A DNA stretch of 64,000 bases from the NCBI GenBank assembly GCA_963741565.1, contig CAVUIK010000017.1, positions 342,511-406,510 of the forward strand. The letters are read 5' to 3'. Positions 1-9,197 of this stretch are shown in pieces (the stretch's first letter is position 1; every line of letters begins with the position of its first letter). The notes below the pieces were generated by a model. The model was not told where the DNA came from, did not search any database, and saw only the letters and a program-made list of their open reading frames with translations. The DNA comes from Ga0077555 sp963741565. Its GTDB lineage: Bacteria; Pseudomonadota; Alphaproteobacteria; Rhizobiales; Hyphomicrobiaceae. A program made the position numbers and the translations under genes.

Positions 1-811
1 TTTTGCCAGATACGGTGTCGACGAGCTGAACGTTGACACGCTGGTGGTCTCCCTCCGGCCAGAGCGTCCCGCTCAAGACGTACCGGGCGCCGCCCCCTGC
101 GAGACCCATTGGCCTGACGCCCTGGTTCGCGGCCGGAGTGACGAGTTCGAACCCGCGCGCGCCATTTCTGAATGTGGTTCGGACGCTGGCGGCAAAGGCT
201 GCTGCCGGGTCATTGGCGCCACTGGTTGAACCCAGCACGGTGAACGGGAGCACGGCGACGGTCGGGGTGGCCATCATCGTCGGCGTCGCGGTGTCGACCG
301 ACGCGGACATCGGGCGCGGCCAGACGAGCCATGCGCCGACGAACAGAGCGGTAAGCAGGGCGGCTACAGCCGATGGTCTGTCCAGCCGGAAGCGAGGCCG
401 CGCGAATTTCGCGATCACGACGGTGGGCCAGCGCCGGACGACTGGCTCGCTGTCGGCAGGTCTCACAACCGGCGACGGCACCGGCGGCTCAGAAGTCACC
501 TCCGGTTGAAACGCGTACCCGCGCCCGGATACCGTCTTGATCATCCAGCGGGCGTCATCGCCCATGGCGCGCCGGATCTCTTTGACGCACTGGGCGACAG
601 ACTCGGTGGGATCGGCTGGTTTGATGGCCCAAAGCGCGTCGGCCAAGTCCTGGCTCGAAACGACTGAGCCGGTCCGTCGCGCCAAGTACTGAAGCACCTC
701 GAATGATTGTCTCCGCAGAGGAAGTTCAGTCTCGTCTCGTCGCAGCACGCACCGAACCTGATCGAGGGAGAAGCGATCGAACTGTAGGGATTGTCGAATG
801 TCATCAAGCAT
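1..811 (-). CDS. membrane-anchored winged-helix transcriptional regulator (CadC/ToxR-like), 3' end outside window
   Basis: The minus strand is open from an ATG at 811 to the window edge (270 codons, no stop). Residues about 10-105 form an OmpR-type winged helix, with the typical wing ending V-S-G-R-G-Y-A-F. A proline-rich linker is followed by one hydrophobic segment near residues 150-168 (ALLTALFVGAWLVW) and then a probable periplasmic region beginning TVAVLPFTVLG, as seen in regulators carrying TolB- or FlgO-like sensor domains. By family, the N-terminus binds DNA from the cytoplasmic side while the exported C-terminus senses a signal. It diverges from the secreted SGNH hydrolase at 995, which makes that gene its likely target (inference). 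An in-frame TGA lies upstream of the chosen ATG. The C-terminal sensor is cut, so the ligand class is unknown. Confidence 0.8.
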   Translation of the reverse strand, partial: MLDDIRQSLQFDRFSLDQVRCVLRRDETELPLRRQSFEVLQYLARRTGSVVSSQDLADALWAIKPADPTESVAQCVKEIRRAMGDDARWMIKTVSGRGYAFQPEVTSEPPVPSPVVRPADSEPVVRRWPTVVIAKFARPRFRLDRPSAVAALLTALFVGAWLVWPRPMSASVDTATPTMMATPTVAVLPFTVLGSTSGANDPAAAFAASVRTTFRNGARGFELVTPAANQGVRPMGLAGGGARYVLSGTLWPEGDHQRVNVQLVDTVSGK

Positions 812-994
812 TTGACGCGCCACTTCAGAACTCTTCGGAAAATATCAGAAAGCTTCGGACGACTACGGTGCTTTCACACCAATAGCATTAACACCCGATC
901 ATGCAGCTGCCTAGCCGGATCGGCTTCAGGGGATCTGCCAGCAAGAGCGCCAACGGCTGATCACAACTGAGTGGCGAACCATTGGAGGACTTTC

Positions 995-2770
995 ATGCGC
1001 CAGTCAGCGACGTGGTTGTTGGCAGTCACAACACTGTTCACGGTACCGCAAGCGCCGCGGGATGCGCGCGCCCAGACCTACTCGGAGGCTGTGGTCTTCG
1101 GGGATAGCAACCTCGATTCCGGCTACTATCGCGCGTTGCCGAGCACGGGAACGTCAGCAGCCTTCGATGCCTTGTGGCCGGCCGCAGTTGCCTCAGGAGC
1201 TGGCGCGGCAACGTCACGACCTGGCCTGATGAACTCGGAGCATCTCGCAAATTATTTCGGCTTGGACCTCAAGCCCTCGAACCAAGGCGGCACGAACTAC
1301 GCGACCAGCAGTGCGAAAAGTGTCGCGCTCAATACGGCCGCCAACGGCGGTCGTCTAGCAGCCGTACCAACGGCCAATCAGATCGCGGCGTTTCTGGCAT
1401 CGCGAGGCAACGTTGCCAGTCCCAATGCCCTGTTCCTTATTCACTCGGGTGACAACGATGTTGAGTACGCCCATGGCGACACTGCTGCCACAAGCCCGCC
1501 TGCCGATCCAACAGCTTACGTCGTGGCGCAGGCGAACGCGCTCGCGACGTCCATCGTATCCCTGCACACGGCGGGCGCCCGACGTATCCTGGTGCGCTCC
1601 CTTAACGAGCAAATTGCGCCGGCGGCCTCCAAGCGAGCTTTGAGAACCGCGCACAACACCGCGCTTTTCGGAGCCCTCGCCGGCCTCGGCAGCGCCGTAA
1701 TCAAGGCCGACTTCAACAGCATCTTCCTCGCGATCATCGCCGATCGCGCGGCGTTCGGCCTCCAGGAGTTTAACAACGCTCCGTCGACTGTTGCCTGCAC
1801 TGTGCCTGCTGGGGTGACTTTTGGCCAGGCACTGCTCTGCTCGACAGCGCCCGGTGCCCCTTCGACGCTCGTAAACCCGACCGCCGACATGACGCGCCTC
1901 TACGCGGACTCGGACCATTTTGCCAGCGCGGGCCAGAAGATCGTCGCAAACTTCTACTACTCGCTCCTCCCTCAGGCGACCTCCAGCCCGCTGGTGGCGG
2001 CGGTGCTGCCGTCGAGCCGGTCGGTGCAGGTCGGCAATCCCGCGACCGTGTTTGCCACGATCATAAATGCGGGAAGCACGGCCCTCAACGGTTGCCGCAT
2101 CTCGCCGGTCACCACCGTCAACGGCCGCTTCTCGTTCCAGACCACGAACGCGACCAACCAGCTCACCGGCACGATCAACACGCCGGCCACGATTGCCGCA
2201 GGCGCCGCCCAGAATTTCCTCATCGCCTTCACGCCAACGGCGGCGCAGGCCTCCGGCGACGTCCGCTTCGTCTACGTATGTGCCGGCGTCCCGAGCGCGC
2301 TGCCGCTGACCACCGTCAACACGCTGCGGCTGTCGTTCGATACCAACCCAGTTGCCGATATGATCACGATCGGGGTGACGCCGAGCAACGACGGGTACGC
2401 CCGCATCTCCGGGCCAATGGGCGCCGGGTTGTTCGTGACTTCGACCGTCAATATCGGCGCGGCGGCGACGCTGACGGCGCGGGTCCGCCTGCTCGACGCC
2501 GCGACGGCGTTGACCGCGACCGTCTGCCAGACGAACCCGGCCAACGGCGTGTGTCTGGCGCCGCCGGCCGCGAACATATCGACGACATTCGCCAACAACG
2601 TGCCGACCACCTGGGCCGCGTTCCTGCAGGCGACCGGCGACATTCCCAATGATCCCGCCCGCTACCGCATCCTGTTCGAGTACGTCGACGCGGGCGGTGT
2701 CGTGCGCGGCTCCACGTCGACCGCGGTCACGACGGTAGCGGCCGACGTGAACCAACTCGCAGACCGATAG
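995..2770 (+). CDS. secreted SGNH/GDSL-family esterase with long beta-rich C-terminus
   Basis: 591 residues. The ATG at 995 is chosen because TTGGAGGA lies 6 nt upstream; an earlier in-frame GTG at 971 has no such site. Residues 1-26 are a signal peptide ending A-R-A. SGNH blocks are visible: GDSN at 36-39 with Ser38 as likely nucleophile, a GGTN glycine block near 98, GDND at 152-155 with the block III Asn, and DSDH at 305-308 with the catalytic His308. Residues 310-591 are Thr/Ala/Val-rich and beta-like, resembling Ig-like stalk modules, and have no motif I recognise. The family hydrolyses esters or removes acetyl groups from sugars; the substrate cannot be told here. It lies 44 nt upstream of the S74-domain gene, probably in one transcript, and diverges from the winged-helix regulator. 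Confidence 0.85.
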   Translation: MRQSATWLLAVTTLFTVPQAPRDARAQTYSEAVVFGDSNLDSGYYRALPSTGTSAAFDALWPAAVASGAGAATSRPGLMNSEHLANYFGLDLKPSNQGGTNYATSSAKSVALNTAANGGRLAAVPTANQIAAFLASRGNVASPNALFLIHSGDNDVEYAHGDTAATSPPADPTAYVVAQANALATSIVSLHTAGARRILVRSLNEQIAPAASKRALRTAHNTALFGALAGLGSAVIKADFNSIFLAIIADRAAFGLQEFNNAPSTVACTVPAGVTFGQALLCSTAPGAPSTLVNPTADMTRLYADSDHFASAGQKIVANFYYSLLPQATSSPLVAAVLPSSRSVQVGNPATVFATIINAGSTALNGCRISPVTTVNGRFSFQTTNATNQLTGTINTPATIAAGAAQNFLIAFTPTAAQASGDVRFVYVCAGVPSALPLTTVNTLRLSFDTNPVADMITIGVTPSNDGYARISGPMGAGLFVTSTVNIGAAATLTARVRLLDAATALTATVCQTNPANGVCLAPPAANISTTFANNVPTTWAAFLQATGDIPNDPARYRILFEYVDAGGVVRGSTSTAVTTVAADVNQLADR

Positions 2771-2814
2771 AGCGGGTTGAAGGATTTGGAAGCTCAACAG
2801 AGAAAGGTAGCGAC

Positions 2815-4343
2815 ATGACGACCCCCAGACGGCACACCACACGTACGCTCGGCGTTAGCAGTCTCGTGACACTCGCGCTTTCGGCATCGACGGCGCTGGC
2901 GCAGAACGTCACCGGCTGCGGGACGGCGGGACGAGTTCCCGTGTTCAACGGGCCATCATCGTCAGGCAATTCCGTGCTGTTTCAAAGCGGCCCGCAGATC
3001 GGCCTCGGCACCACGGCGCCGCTCGACTTTATGAGTGTAAGTTTCAACAACACCAGCGGCACCAAACCGGCTTTGCGCTGCAGAACACGGCGGCCACCGG
3101 TTATTCCGGTGCGCTGATGTATCGACCACACCGGCGCGCTCGGCGTGTTCCAGGGCTTCAACAACAACACCAAGGAATACCGCATCAACAACATCGCGGC
3201 GGGCGGCACGATCAATTTCCTGCAGGGCGCCAATTCGCGGTTCGATGTAGACAGCAACGGCAATGTCAATATGCGACTGGCAAACTACTTGAACGTTGTC
3301 GGCGACATCTACGGTAGCAAAAACATTTTTATGCCGACGGGCAACTGCCGGAAGCCTCTTCTTTGGCGGGAGGACGGATCAAGGCCGAGAACGGCCTCAG
3401 GTTGTTTTCGCTAGATTCGGCGGGCGGTGGGTTTTTCGACGTCAGGGCATCGACTCCTACAAATGGCATGAGGTTCCGGGTTGATACCATAAATGGCGCC
3501 GCCGATAGAATGGCGATTAATGCCAACGGCAATGTTGGCATCGGCACCACCACGCCGGTCCTGTCGAAGGTCCAAATCTCTGGCATCAGCACGGCGCCTA
3601 CCACACTTGGCTTTCATTCTCTCGCAAATCGCGGTTCGTATTTAACGTCAATACGAGGAACTCAGTTCCTATTCCACTGGAGGGCTGTACTCCAACAGTC
3701 ATATCGCGGCTACCGAATACTATGCCTTTTCTGACGAACGCACCAAGAGCATCGACGGGCGCTCGGATTCGGCGCGTGATCTGGCGACCTTGGCCGGCAT
3801 CGAAGTCACCGACTACACGTATCGCGATATCATCGGCAAAGGCACGGGCAAGCAGAAGAAAGTCATCGCGCAACAGGTTGAGACCGTGTTCCCGCAGGCT
3901 GTGAAACGCAGCGCCGACGCCCTGCCCGACATCTACAAGCCGGCGGACTTCAAAGACGGCTGGGTGCATCTCGCAACCGATCTGAAGGTCGGCGATCGCG
4001 TGCAGCTGATCGACGGCAGCAAGACGGACACGCACGAGGTGCTCGAAGTCGCCGACGGAAAATTCCGCACCGAGTTCAAGCCGACGGCGACGGCGTGTTC
4101 GTCTACGGCCGCGAGGTGAATGATTTCCGCACTGTCGACTACGACGCCATCGCCATGCTCAACGTCTCGGCGACGCAGGAACTGCATCGCCTCGTGCAAT
4201 CGCAGGCGGCGGAAATCGCGGCCTTGAAGCAACAGACCGCGCGGATCGCGGAGCTGGAGCAGAAGATGGCGCAGATCCTCGCCGCGGCACAGGGCGCGCC
4301 GTCCGTCACCAAAGCGAGCTTCGCTCTGGCTCCAGGGCGTTGA
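2815..4343 (+). pseudogene. secreted fibre-like protein with C-terminal S74 (endosialidase chaperone) domain, frameshifted
   Basis: The ATG at 2815 follows AAAGGTAG and opens a signal peptide ending S-T-A-L-A. The middle is repetitive and beta-rich, with phrases typical of phage tail-fibre-like proteins (DSNGNVNMR, NANGNVGIGTTTP). Near 3730 the motif SDERTKSI marks a peptidase S74 intramolecular chaperone domain, which in known members trimerises a fibre and then cleaves itself off. The last 50 residues form a heptad coiled coil (LHRLVQSQAAEIAALKQQ). The reading frame jumps near 3075, 3345, 3640-3700 and 4085, yet the peptide is continuous once frames are joined (about 500 residues). This suggests consensus indels or a very recent decay. 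It probably shares a transcript with the SGNH hydrolase upstream. Confidence 0.75.
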
Positions 4344-4448
4344 CAGCGGGGTGCGGGATGTCTGGGGCCGCCGTTCGCGGTGGCCCCGGGGCCAACCGCC
4401 CGAACGACCGCGACACACTCTTTCCGGCCTACGGGCCAATCTTTTCGT

Positions 4449-4585
4449 GTCATCCCGGCATTTTTTGCCGGGATCCATCGTGCCGGAGGCGCGTCAGTGA
4501 CTGAAGGCCGGTGGCGCGCCGGCGACACCCCTCACGCGCCGAACCCAGCGGAGGGATGGGTCCCGGGGACAAGCCCCGGGATGAC
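4449..4585. repeat. palindromic intergenic repeat unit bounded by inverted GTCATCCCGG / CCGGGATGAC
   Basis: The 137-bp unit begins GTCATCCCGG and ends with its exact inverse. It contains two inner hairpins: ATCCCGGCA / TGCCGGGAT around a T-tract (4452-4474), and TCCCGGGG / CCCCGGGA around ACAAG (4561-4581). It lies in the 378-bp space between two convergent genes. Units of this look are common between genes of Bradyrhizobium-like genomes. No open frame in it looks coding. Confidence 0.7.
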
Positions 4586-4632
4586 GATGTTTGGTGAATT
4601 CGATGCGACCCCAATACTGCAGACCCGATACT

Positions 4633-4672
4633 GAATTGAGAGTCTCGAGCTCACGCTCGAGGCTCTCAATTC
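4633..4672. terminator. 17-bp stem-loop between convergent genes, likely bidirectional terminator
   Basis: GAATTGAGAGTCTCGAG (4633-4649) pairs with CTCGAGGCTCTCAATTC (4656-4672) with a single G-U type mismatch and a 6-nt loop. It lies 290 nt after the S74-protein stop and 50 nt after the hisG stop, so it can end transcription from either side. It lacks a long U-tract, so factor-independent function is an inference. Confidence 0.6.
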
Positions 4673-4721
4673 GTTTCGGATCACCTTGACAGGGCCGAGA
4701 TCGCGGCGACGCGTCGCGTGA

Positions 4722-5438
4722 TCAAGCGGCGCCGAGGCGCCGGAGTACGTCGGCTTTGAGCGCGGTGAGCCCGGACGTCCAGGTGGCGCGGCGGCTGGCG
4801 ACGAGGTTCGCCTCCGACCGCAGAATGACGCCGTCGTCGATCACTTTCAGGCCATTGGCCTTCAACGTCGAGCCGGTCGAGGTGATGTCGACGATCAACT
4901 CGGCGCTGCCGGCCGCGGGCGCGCCTTCGGTGGCGCCGAGGCTCTGCACGATCCGGTACATGGTGACCGGTTCGCCCGCGCGCGCTGCGCCGCCAAAGCG
5001 ATGGCCGCCAAAAAATCGCCGCGTGATGTTTGTGTATTTGGTTGCGACCCGCATCCGCGTGCCGTGACGGCGGCGATAGAGGACGGCGGCTTCCTCGAGG
5101 TCGGCCATCGTCGCGACGTCGATCCAGAAATCGGGCACCGCGACGACCACATCGGCATGGCCGAAGCCGAGCTTGCGCAGTATCTCGACGTCGCTCTCGG
5201 CATCCGGCAACGTCTCACGAATGAGGTCTTCGCCGGTGACGCCGAGATGCGCCTCGCCGTTGCGCAACAGGTCCGGGATTTCCGACGACGCCACGAACAG
5301 GATTTCGACGCCGGCAAGGCCCTTCAGCTCGCCGCGATAGCCGCGTTCGTGACCGGTCTTGGCGAGCACCATGCCACCCTTGGCGAACAGTGCCGCAGTG
5401 TCGTCTTTGAGGCGGCCTTTCGAGGGCACCGCCAGCAT
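4722..5438 (-). CDS. hisG: ATP phosphoribosyltransferase catalytic subunit, short form (HisG_S)
   Basis: 238 residues. It begins MLAVPSKGRL, the usual HisG opening; an in-frame TGA just upstream leaves no earlier ATG. The PRPP-binding loop is seen as VDITSTGSTL followed by KANGLKVIDDGVILRSEANL. The enzyme condenses ATP with PRPP as the first step of histidine synthesis. The length fits the short form, which lacks the ACT-like regulatory domain and needs HisZ; hisZ ends 18 nt upstream, so hisS-hisZ-hisG form one minus-strand unit. The frame is intact, unlike hisS. Feedback inhibition by histidine would be exerted through HisZ in this family. Confidence 0.95.
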   Translation of the reverse strand: MLAVPSKGRLKDDTAALFAKGGMVLAKTGHERGYRGELKGLAGVEILFVASSEIPDLLRNGEAHLGVTGEDLIRETLPDAESDVEILRKLGFGHADVVVAVPDFWIDVATMADLEEAAVLYRRRHGTRMRVATKYTNITRRFFGGHRFGGAARAGEPVTMYRIVQSLGATEGAPAAGSAELIVDITSTGSTLKANGLKVIDDGVILRSEANLVASRRATWTSGLTALKADVLRRLGAA

Positions 5439-5456
5439 CAGCGTCTCGACTCTCGG

Positions 5457-6662
5457 TCATGGCCGCCCTCCGCGAACCGCCAGCAACAGGCGCTCGGTGT
5501 GCAGGGCTGCGCCGACGGCGGGAACCGACTGCGTGCCGCTGATCGCGTGTACGAGCGTATCGTAGCGCCCGCCCCCGCCCATCGGCGTCGCGTCATCGAG
5601 CACCGGCGACAGCACCTCGAACACGAAGCCGGTGTAATATTCGAACGCCCGGCCAAAGCCGGCCGCGAACGTCGCCTGCGTCAGATCGATGCCTTCCTCC
5701 CCCGCCATCGTCAGCCGGGTCTCGAAGGCGCGGATCGCTGTCTCGATGTCAATACCGCTGCCCATGAGACAGGCCCGAATCTGGCCCGCGGCCTGATCGG
5801 CGGGGCATGACAGCTTCAAATAGGCCTCAAGCAGATCGGCAGCCCGGCGATCGAGCGGCGGCGCCGCCAGATCCTTCGCCAGATCGGCGAGCTGGGTCGC
5901 GACCTCGCCCAGCGTCCGGGTGCCGGCGATGGTCAACCCCTTGGCCTCGAGATGCTGCTCGAGTGCCGCGACCCCGCCCGGCCCGCCGGCAATCGCAATC
6001 GCCTCGCGCAGCTCCGCCGTTTGCCCGCCGCCCACCTGACCGGGCCCGACCAGGCGGGCAAGCTGGCTGCGAAAGGCCTCGGTGCGCCAGAAATGATGCG
6101 CCAGCCGCGCCCGCCAGCGCTCGGGCATATCGATCGCCGCGAGCAGCGCATTGAAGACGCCGAGATCGCCAATTCGCAGGCGGAACGCGCGCAGCCCTGA
6201 CGCCCTGACAGACGCCACCGTCAATGCCAGGATCTCGACCTCGGCCTTGACCGGATCGTCGGCGCAGAAGGATTCAATGCCCGCCTGCCGGAACTCGCGC
6301 GGGCGGGCAATGTCGCCGCCCTGCGGCTGATAGCGGAACACGACCCCGTTGTAGGCGAAGCGGGCCGCGGCCCGGTCGCGACCATAGCGCGCGAGATAGA
6401 GGCGGCAGGCGGGGATCGTGAGATCGGGGCGCAGGCACAGCTCGGAGCCGTTCGGGTCGGTGAAGACATAGGTGCGCGCACGCAGTTCCTCGCCGATCAG
6501 ATCGAGGAACACGTCGGCGGGCTGAATCACCGGCGGCGCGATCGGCTCGAAACCGGCTCGCGCGAAGATTGCCATGATGATCGTTGCCTGCCGGTCGAGG
6601 GCCTCGATCCAGCGCGCGGACACCGGCAATTCGGCTGGGGGAATGCGCGGCGCCAAGCTCAA
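5457..6662 (-). CDS. hisZ: ATP phosphoribosyltransferase regulatory subunit HisZ
   Basis: 401 residues, a class II aminoacyl-tRNA-synthetase-like fold. Visible synthetase-derived motifs include LRPDLTIPACRLYL (class II motif 2 region) and GGGGRYDTLVHAI near the C-terminus. HisZ does not charge tRNA; it forms a hetero-octamer with short HisG and carries the histidine feedback site. The start given is a TTG that overlaps the hisS stop (TTGA). A second in-frame TTG at 6656 has better spacing from GGAGG, so the true N-terminus may be two residues shorter. It is translationally coupled to hisS and followed closely by hisG. Confidence 0.92.
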   Translation of the reverse strand: MSLAPRIPPAELPVSARWIEALDRQATIIMAIFARAGFEPIAPPVIQPADVFLDLIGEELRARTYVFTDPNGSELCLRPDLTIPACRLYLARYGRDRAAARFAYNGVVFRYQPQGGDIARPREFRQAGIESFCADDPVKAEVEILALTVASVRASGLRAFRLRIGDLGVFNALLAAIDMPERWRARLAHHFWRTEAFRSQLARLVGPGQVGGGQTAELREAIAIAGGPGGVAALEQHLEAKGLTIAGTRTLGEVATQLADLAKDLAAPPLDRRAADLLEAYLKLSCPADQAAGQIRACLMGSGIDIETAIRAFETRLTMAGEEGIDLTQATFAAGFGRAFEYYTGFVFEVLSPVLDDATPMGGGGRYDTLVHAISGTQSVPAVGAALHTERLLLAVRGGRP

Positions 6663-8192
6663 CCTCCGTGGCGGGCGAGAATGTCACGCACCGCGGCGAC
6701 GAGGCCGCCTTCGGGCACCGACATCTGGGCGGGACGGGCGGACTTCCACTCCGCGTTGTCCTTGATGGCAGCGGCGGCCTTGGCGCCTTCGATCAGGTCC
6801 TTGATCTGGACCTCGCCCTTGGCGCGCTCGTCGGAGCCCTGAATGATGACGCAGGGCGCGCCGCGCTTGTCGGCGTATTTCATCTGCGCCTTCATGCCGG
6901 ACGTGCCGAGATACATTTCGGCGCGGATGTCGGCGGCGCGCAGGTCATGCGCCATCTTCTGGTAGCGCGGCAGCTCAGCCTTATCCATGACGAGCACAAC
7001 GACGGGGCCAAGCGTTTGCGCGGCGCCCTTGTTGACGATCGCGAGGGCCGACTGCAGCCGCGACAGGCCGAGCGAGAAGCCGGTCGCGGGAACGCGCTGG
7101 CCGGTGAAGCGGGCGACCAGATCGTCATAGCGCCCGCCGCCGCCGACCGAGCCGAAGCGGACGGTCTGGCCGTCCTCGTTCTTGACCTCGAAGGTCAATT
7201 CGGCCTCGAAGACAGGGCCGGTGTAGTAGTCGAGGCCGCGCACGACGGAGGGGTCGAAGGCGATGCGCTCGGCGCCGTAGCCGGCGGCGCGGACGCAGTG
7301 CTTCGATCTGCGGCCAGCTCGGCGCAGGCCGTCGCTGGCGCGGGCACTTGCTGGCAGACGAGCGGCGCGACCTTGCCGATCAGATCGCCGCCGACTGCCG
7401 TCGAGGCTTCGAGGAATCCGCACGATCGGTCGTCGATCGCGCCGGCCTCGAGGTTGGCGCCCGCGGTGAAATCGCCGCTCTCGTCCTTGCGGCCTTTGCC
7501 GAGCAGCAGCGCGCACGCCGCCGGCTGCCGAACTTGTCGTACTTGTCCATGGCGCGCAGCACGGTCAGGCGCCGCTGCGCATCGGCATCGACTGGTCGGG
7601 TCGATGCCGACAGTTCCAACAGGCCGTCGAGCACCTTGCGATTGTTCAACCTGATCTTGAACTGGTCCTTCGGAATGCCGAGGGCGGCGATCACATCGGC
7701 CATCAGCATGCAGGCTTCGGCGTCGGCGGCGACGTTCTCGGTGCCGACGGTATCGGCGTCGCATTGCATGAACTGGCGGAAGCGGCCAGGGCCCGGCTTC
7801 TCGTTGCGCCAGACCGGGCCCATCGTGTAGCGGCGATAGGGGGTCGGCAGCGATTGCTTGTGCTCGGCGACGTAGCGGGCAAGCGGCGCGGTCATGTCAT
7901 AGCGCAGCGACATCCAGGTCTCGTCTTCATCTTGCAGCGAGAACACGCCGGCGTTGGGCCGGTCCTGATCGGGCAGGAACTTGCCGAGGGCGTCGGTGTA
8001 CTCGAAGGCGGGCGTCTCCAGCGGCTCATAGCCATAGCGCTCGTAGACCTCGCGGATGGTGGCGAGCATCCGGGTGGTGGCGCGCAGGTCTTCGCCCGCC
8101 AGGTCCTGGAAGCCCTTCGGGAGGCGGGCGTCTGGCCGGTTGGTGCCTTTCGGCGTGGCGGCAACGGCCTTGGCGTCTGGCGCCTTCGACAT
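6659..8192 (-). pseudogene. hisS: histidyl-tRNA synthetase, interrupted by two to three frameshifts
   Basis: Peptide similarity to HisRS is continuous but spread over three frames. The N-terminal part (ATG at 8192, after AAGGAAA) holds LPKGFQDL and the motif 2 region GPVWRNEKPGPGRFRQF. After about 7527 the frame moves to one reading LLLGKGRKDESGDFT. Near 7315-7295 it moves again to VRAAGYGAERIAFDPSVVRGL, followed by YYTGPVFEAELTF, GGGGRYDDL and the C-terminal anticodon-binding domain. HisRS is essential, so either the consensus has indel errors in this roughly 230-bp stretch or an intact hisS lies elsewhere. Everything outside the stretch is well conserved, which favours error. It is the first gene of hisS-hisZ-hisG. 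Confidence 0.9.
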
Positions 8193-8344
8193 CGGGCGGA
8201 TTTCCTTCATTTGCGCCAAACCCTTGGGTCCGCGCTCGGTCGCGATCGGTTGGCGTGCTTATAGACCAGGGTGTCGCGCCAGCAAACCAGAAGGACTCCA
8301 GGCTTTGCCCAAGCCGTCAGACGCGGCGCCACCATCCAATGCCG

Positions 8345-8650
8345 TTATGGCTTGCAGGGGATCGCCACGGCCTCACAGGCGATGCGCCGGCCGGCCGGTT
8401 TGCAGCTGACAACCGCCTCCCGCGCCGGCGACCACCGTGCATACTCCGGCCCCAGGGCTTTCTTGGCCTTTACCTTGTTGACCCAGGCTGATCGAGCCCG
8501 GCTTCGTGCCACACGCTCCAGCACTGCCGGGGCGCCAGCGGCCTTGACCAGCTTTGGCCCGCAATCCTGCGCAACGGCCGGCGGCGCGTCTGCCAGCAGC
8601 AGCATCGCCGCAGTCGCGAACGCCATCCCCTTCACGATTGCAGGCTGCAT
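8345..8650 (-). CDS. small exported four-cysteine protein (paralog A)
   Basis: 101 residues. GGAGGT precedes the ATG at 8650 by 5 nt. Residues 1-27 are a clear signal peptide ending A-V-A. The mature part starts D-C-G, is rich in Arg/Lys/Ala in the middle (RSRARSAWVNKVKAKKALGP) and ends with three spaced cysteines, the last in IPCKP. It matches the next gene upstream along its mature length, with the order C-G ... ARAAW..KV.A..ALGP.YA.W ... C ... C ... PC. Four conserved cysteines suggest two disulphides in the periplasm. I do not recognise a named family and assign no function. The pair sits just upstream of hisS on the same strand. Confidence 0.75.
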   Translation of the reverse strand: MQPAIVKGMAFATAAMLLLADAPPAVAQDCGPKLVKAAGAPAVLERVARSRARSAWVNKVKAKKALGPEYARWSPAREAVVSCKPAGRRIACEAVAIPCKP

Positions 8651-8750
8651 CAGACCTCCGGAATTCCTTGCGGCAAATTATGCGTCGACAACGAGAACGC
8701 GATGACCCAGCGCGATCGGTCGTTCACGGCCGCGCGCCCGGTCGCGGCCT

Positions 8751-9068
8751 TTACTGCATGCACGGTGTTCCCACAAAAATGCAATAGACCACGTCATCGT
8801 TGCGGATGCAGCGTTCTTCGATGTCCTGCGCCGCTGCCCAAGCCGCATACTTCGGACCAAGTGCCGGCAGCGCACGAACTTTGGCCCGCCAGGCTGCCCG
8901 GGCCTTGGCGCGGGCCAAGGTGTCGAACCGCGACGGTTCGCCCCGTGCGCGGACAGGCTCCATGCCGCAGACTGCTGCCGCGGTCTTTGGCGCCGATGAC
9001 ACCAATACCGCCCCGGCCAATGCCAAGCCGGCGACCCATTGCCGCCAACTGATTGCGCCATGCACCAT
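8751..9068 (-). CDS. small exported four-cysteine protein (paralog B)
   Basis: 105 residues from an ATG at 9068 with GGAGG 9 nt upstream; an open frame continues 18 codons further up without such a site. The signal peptide is about 31 residues, ending K-T-A-A-A before V-C-G. The mature part is about 45 percent alike to the neighbouring 8345-8650 protein by eye, sharing ARAKARAAWRAKVRALPALG, the YAAW block and the final PC. The two genes are 100 nt apart in tandem and probably arose by duplication. No domain is recognised. Export to the periplasm is the only supported statement. Confidence 0.75.
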   Translation of the reverse strand: MVHGAISWRQWVAGLALAGAVLVSSAPKTAAAVCGMEPVRARGEPSRFDTLARAKARAAWRAKVRALPALGPKYAAWAAAQDIEERCIRNDDVVYCIFVGTPCMQ

Positions 9069-9197
9069 TCTGATTGGCCTCCGTCTCGAAAATCCTTGAT
9101 CGAGGCTATAACTCGATTCCATTGGTCATGTACCGAAATGGGTGCACAGAGCTATCCGCCGTTGCCGACCAAGCCAACTTTGAGAGAGACCCACATC

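Noticed and set aside
140..160. GTTCGAA-containing stretch resembling a tRNA T-arm
   Set aside because: It lies inside the regulator coding sequence and no acceptor or anticodon stem can be drawn.
541..807. Minus-strand open frame of 88 codons inside the regulator region
   Set aside because: It is out of frame with the winged-helix gene, whose frame is open from 811 to the edge and reads as a clear domain.
1355..2842. 495-codon minus-strand open frame opposite the SGNH gene
   Set aside because: Arg/Gly-rich composition with no domain; a high-GC shadow of a gene with signal peptide and catalytic motifs.
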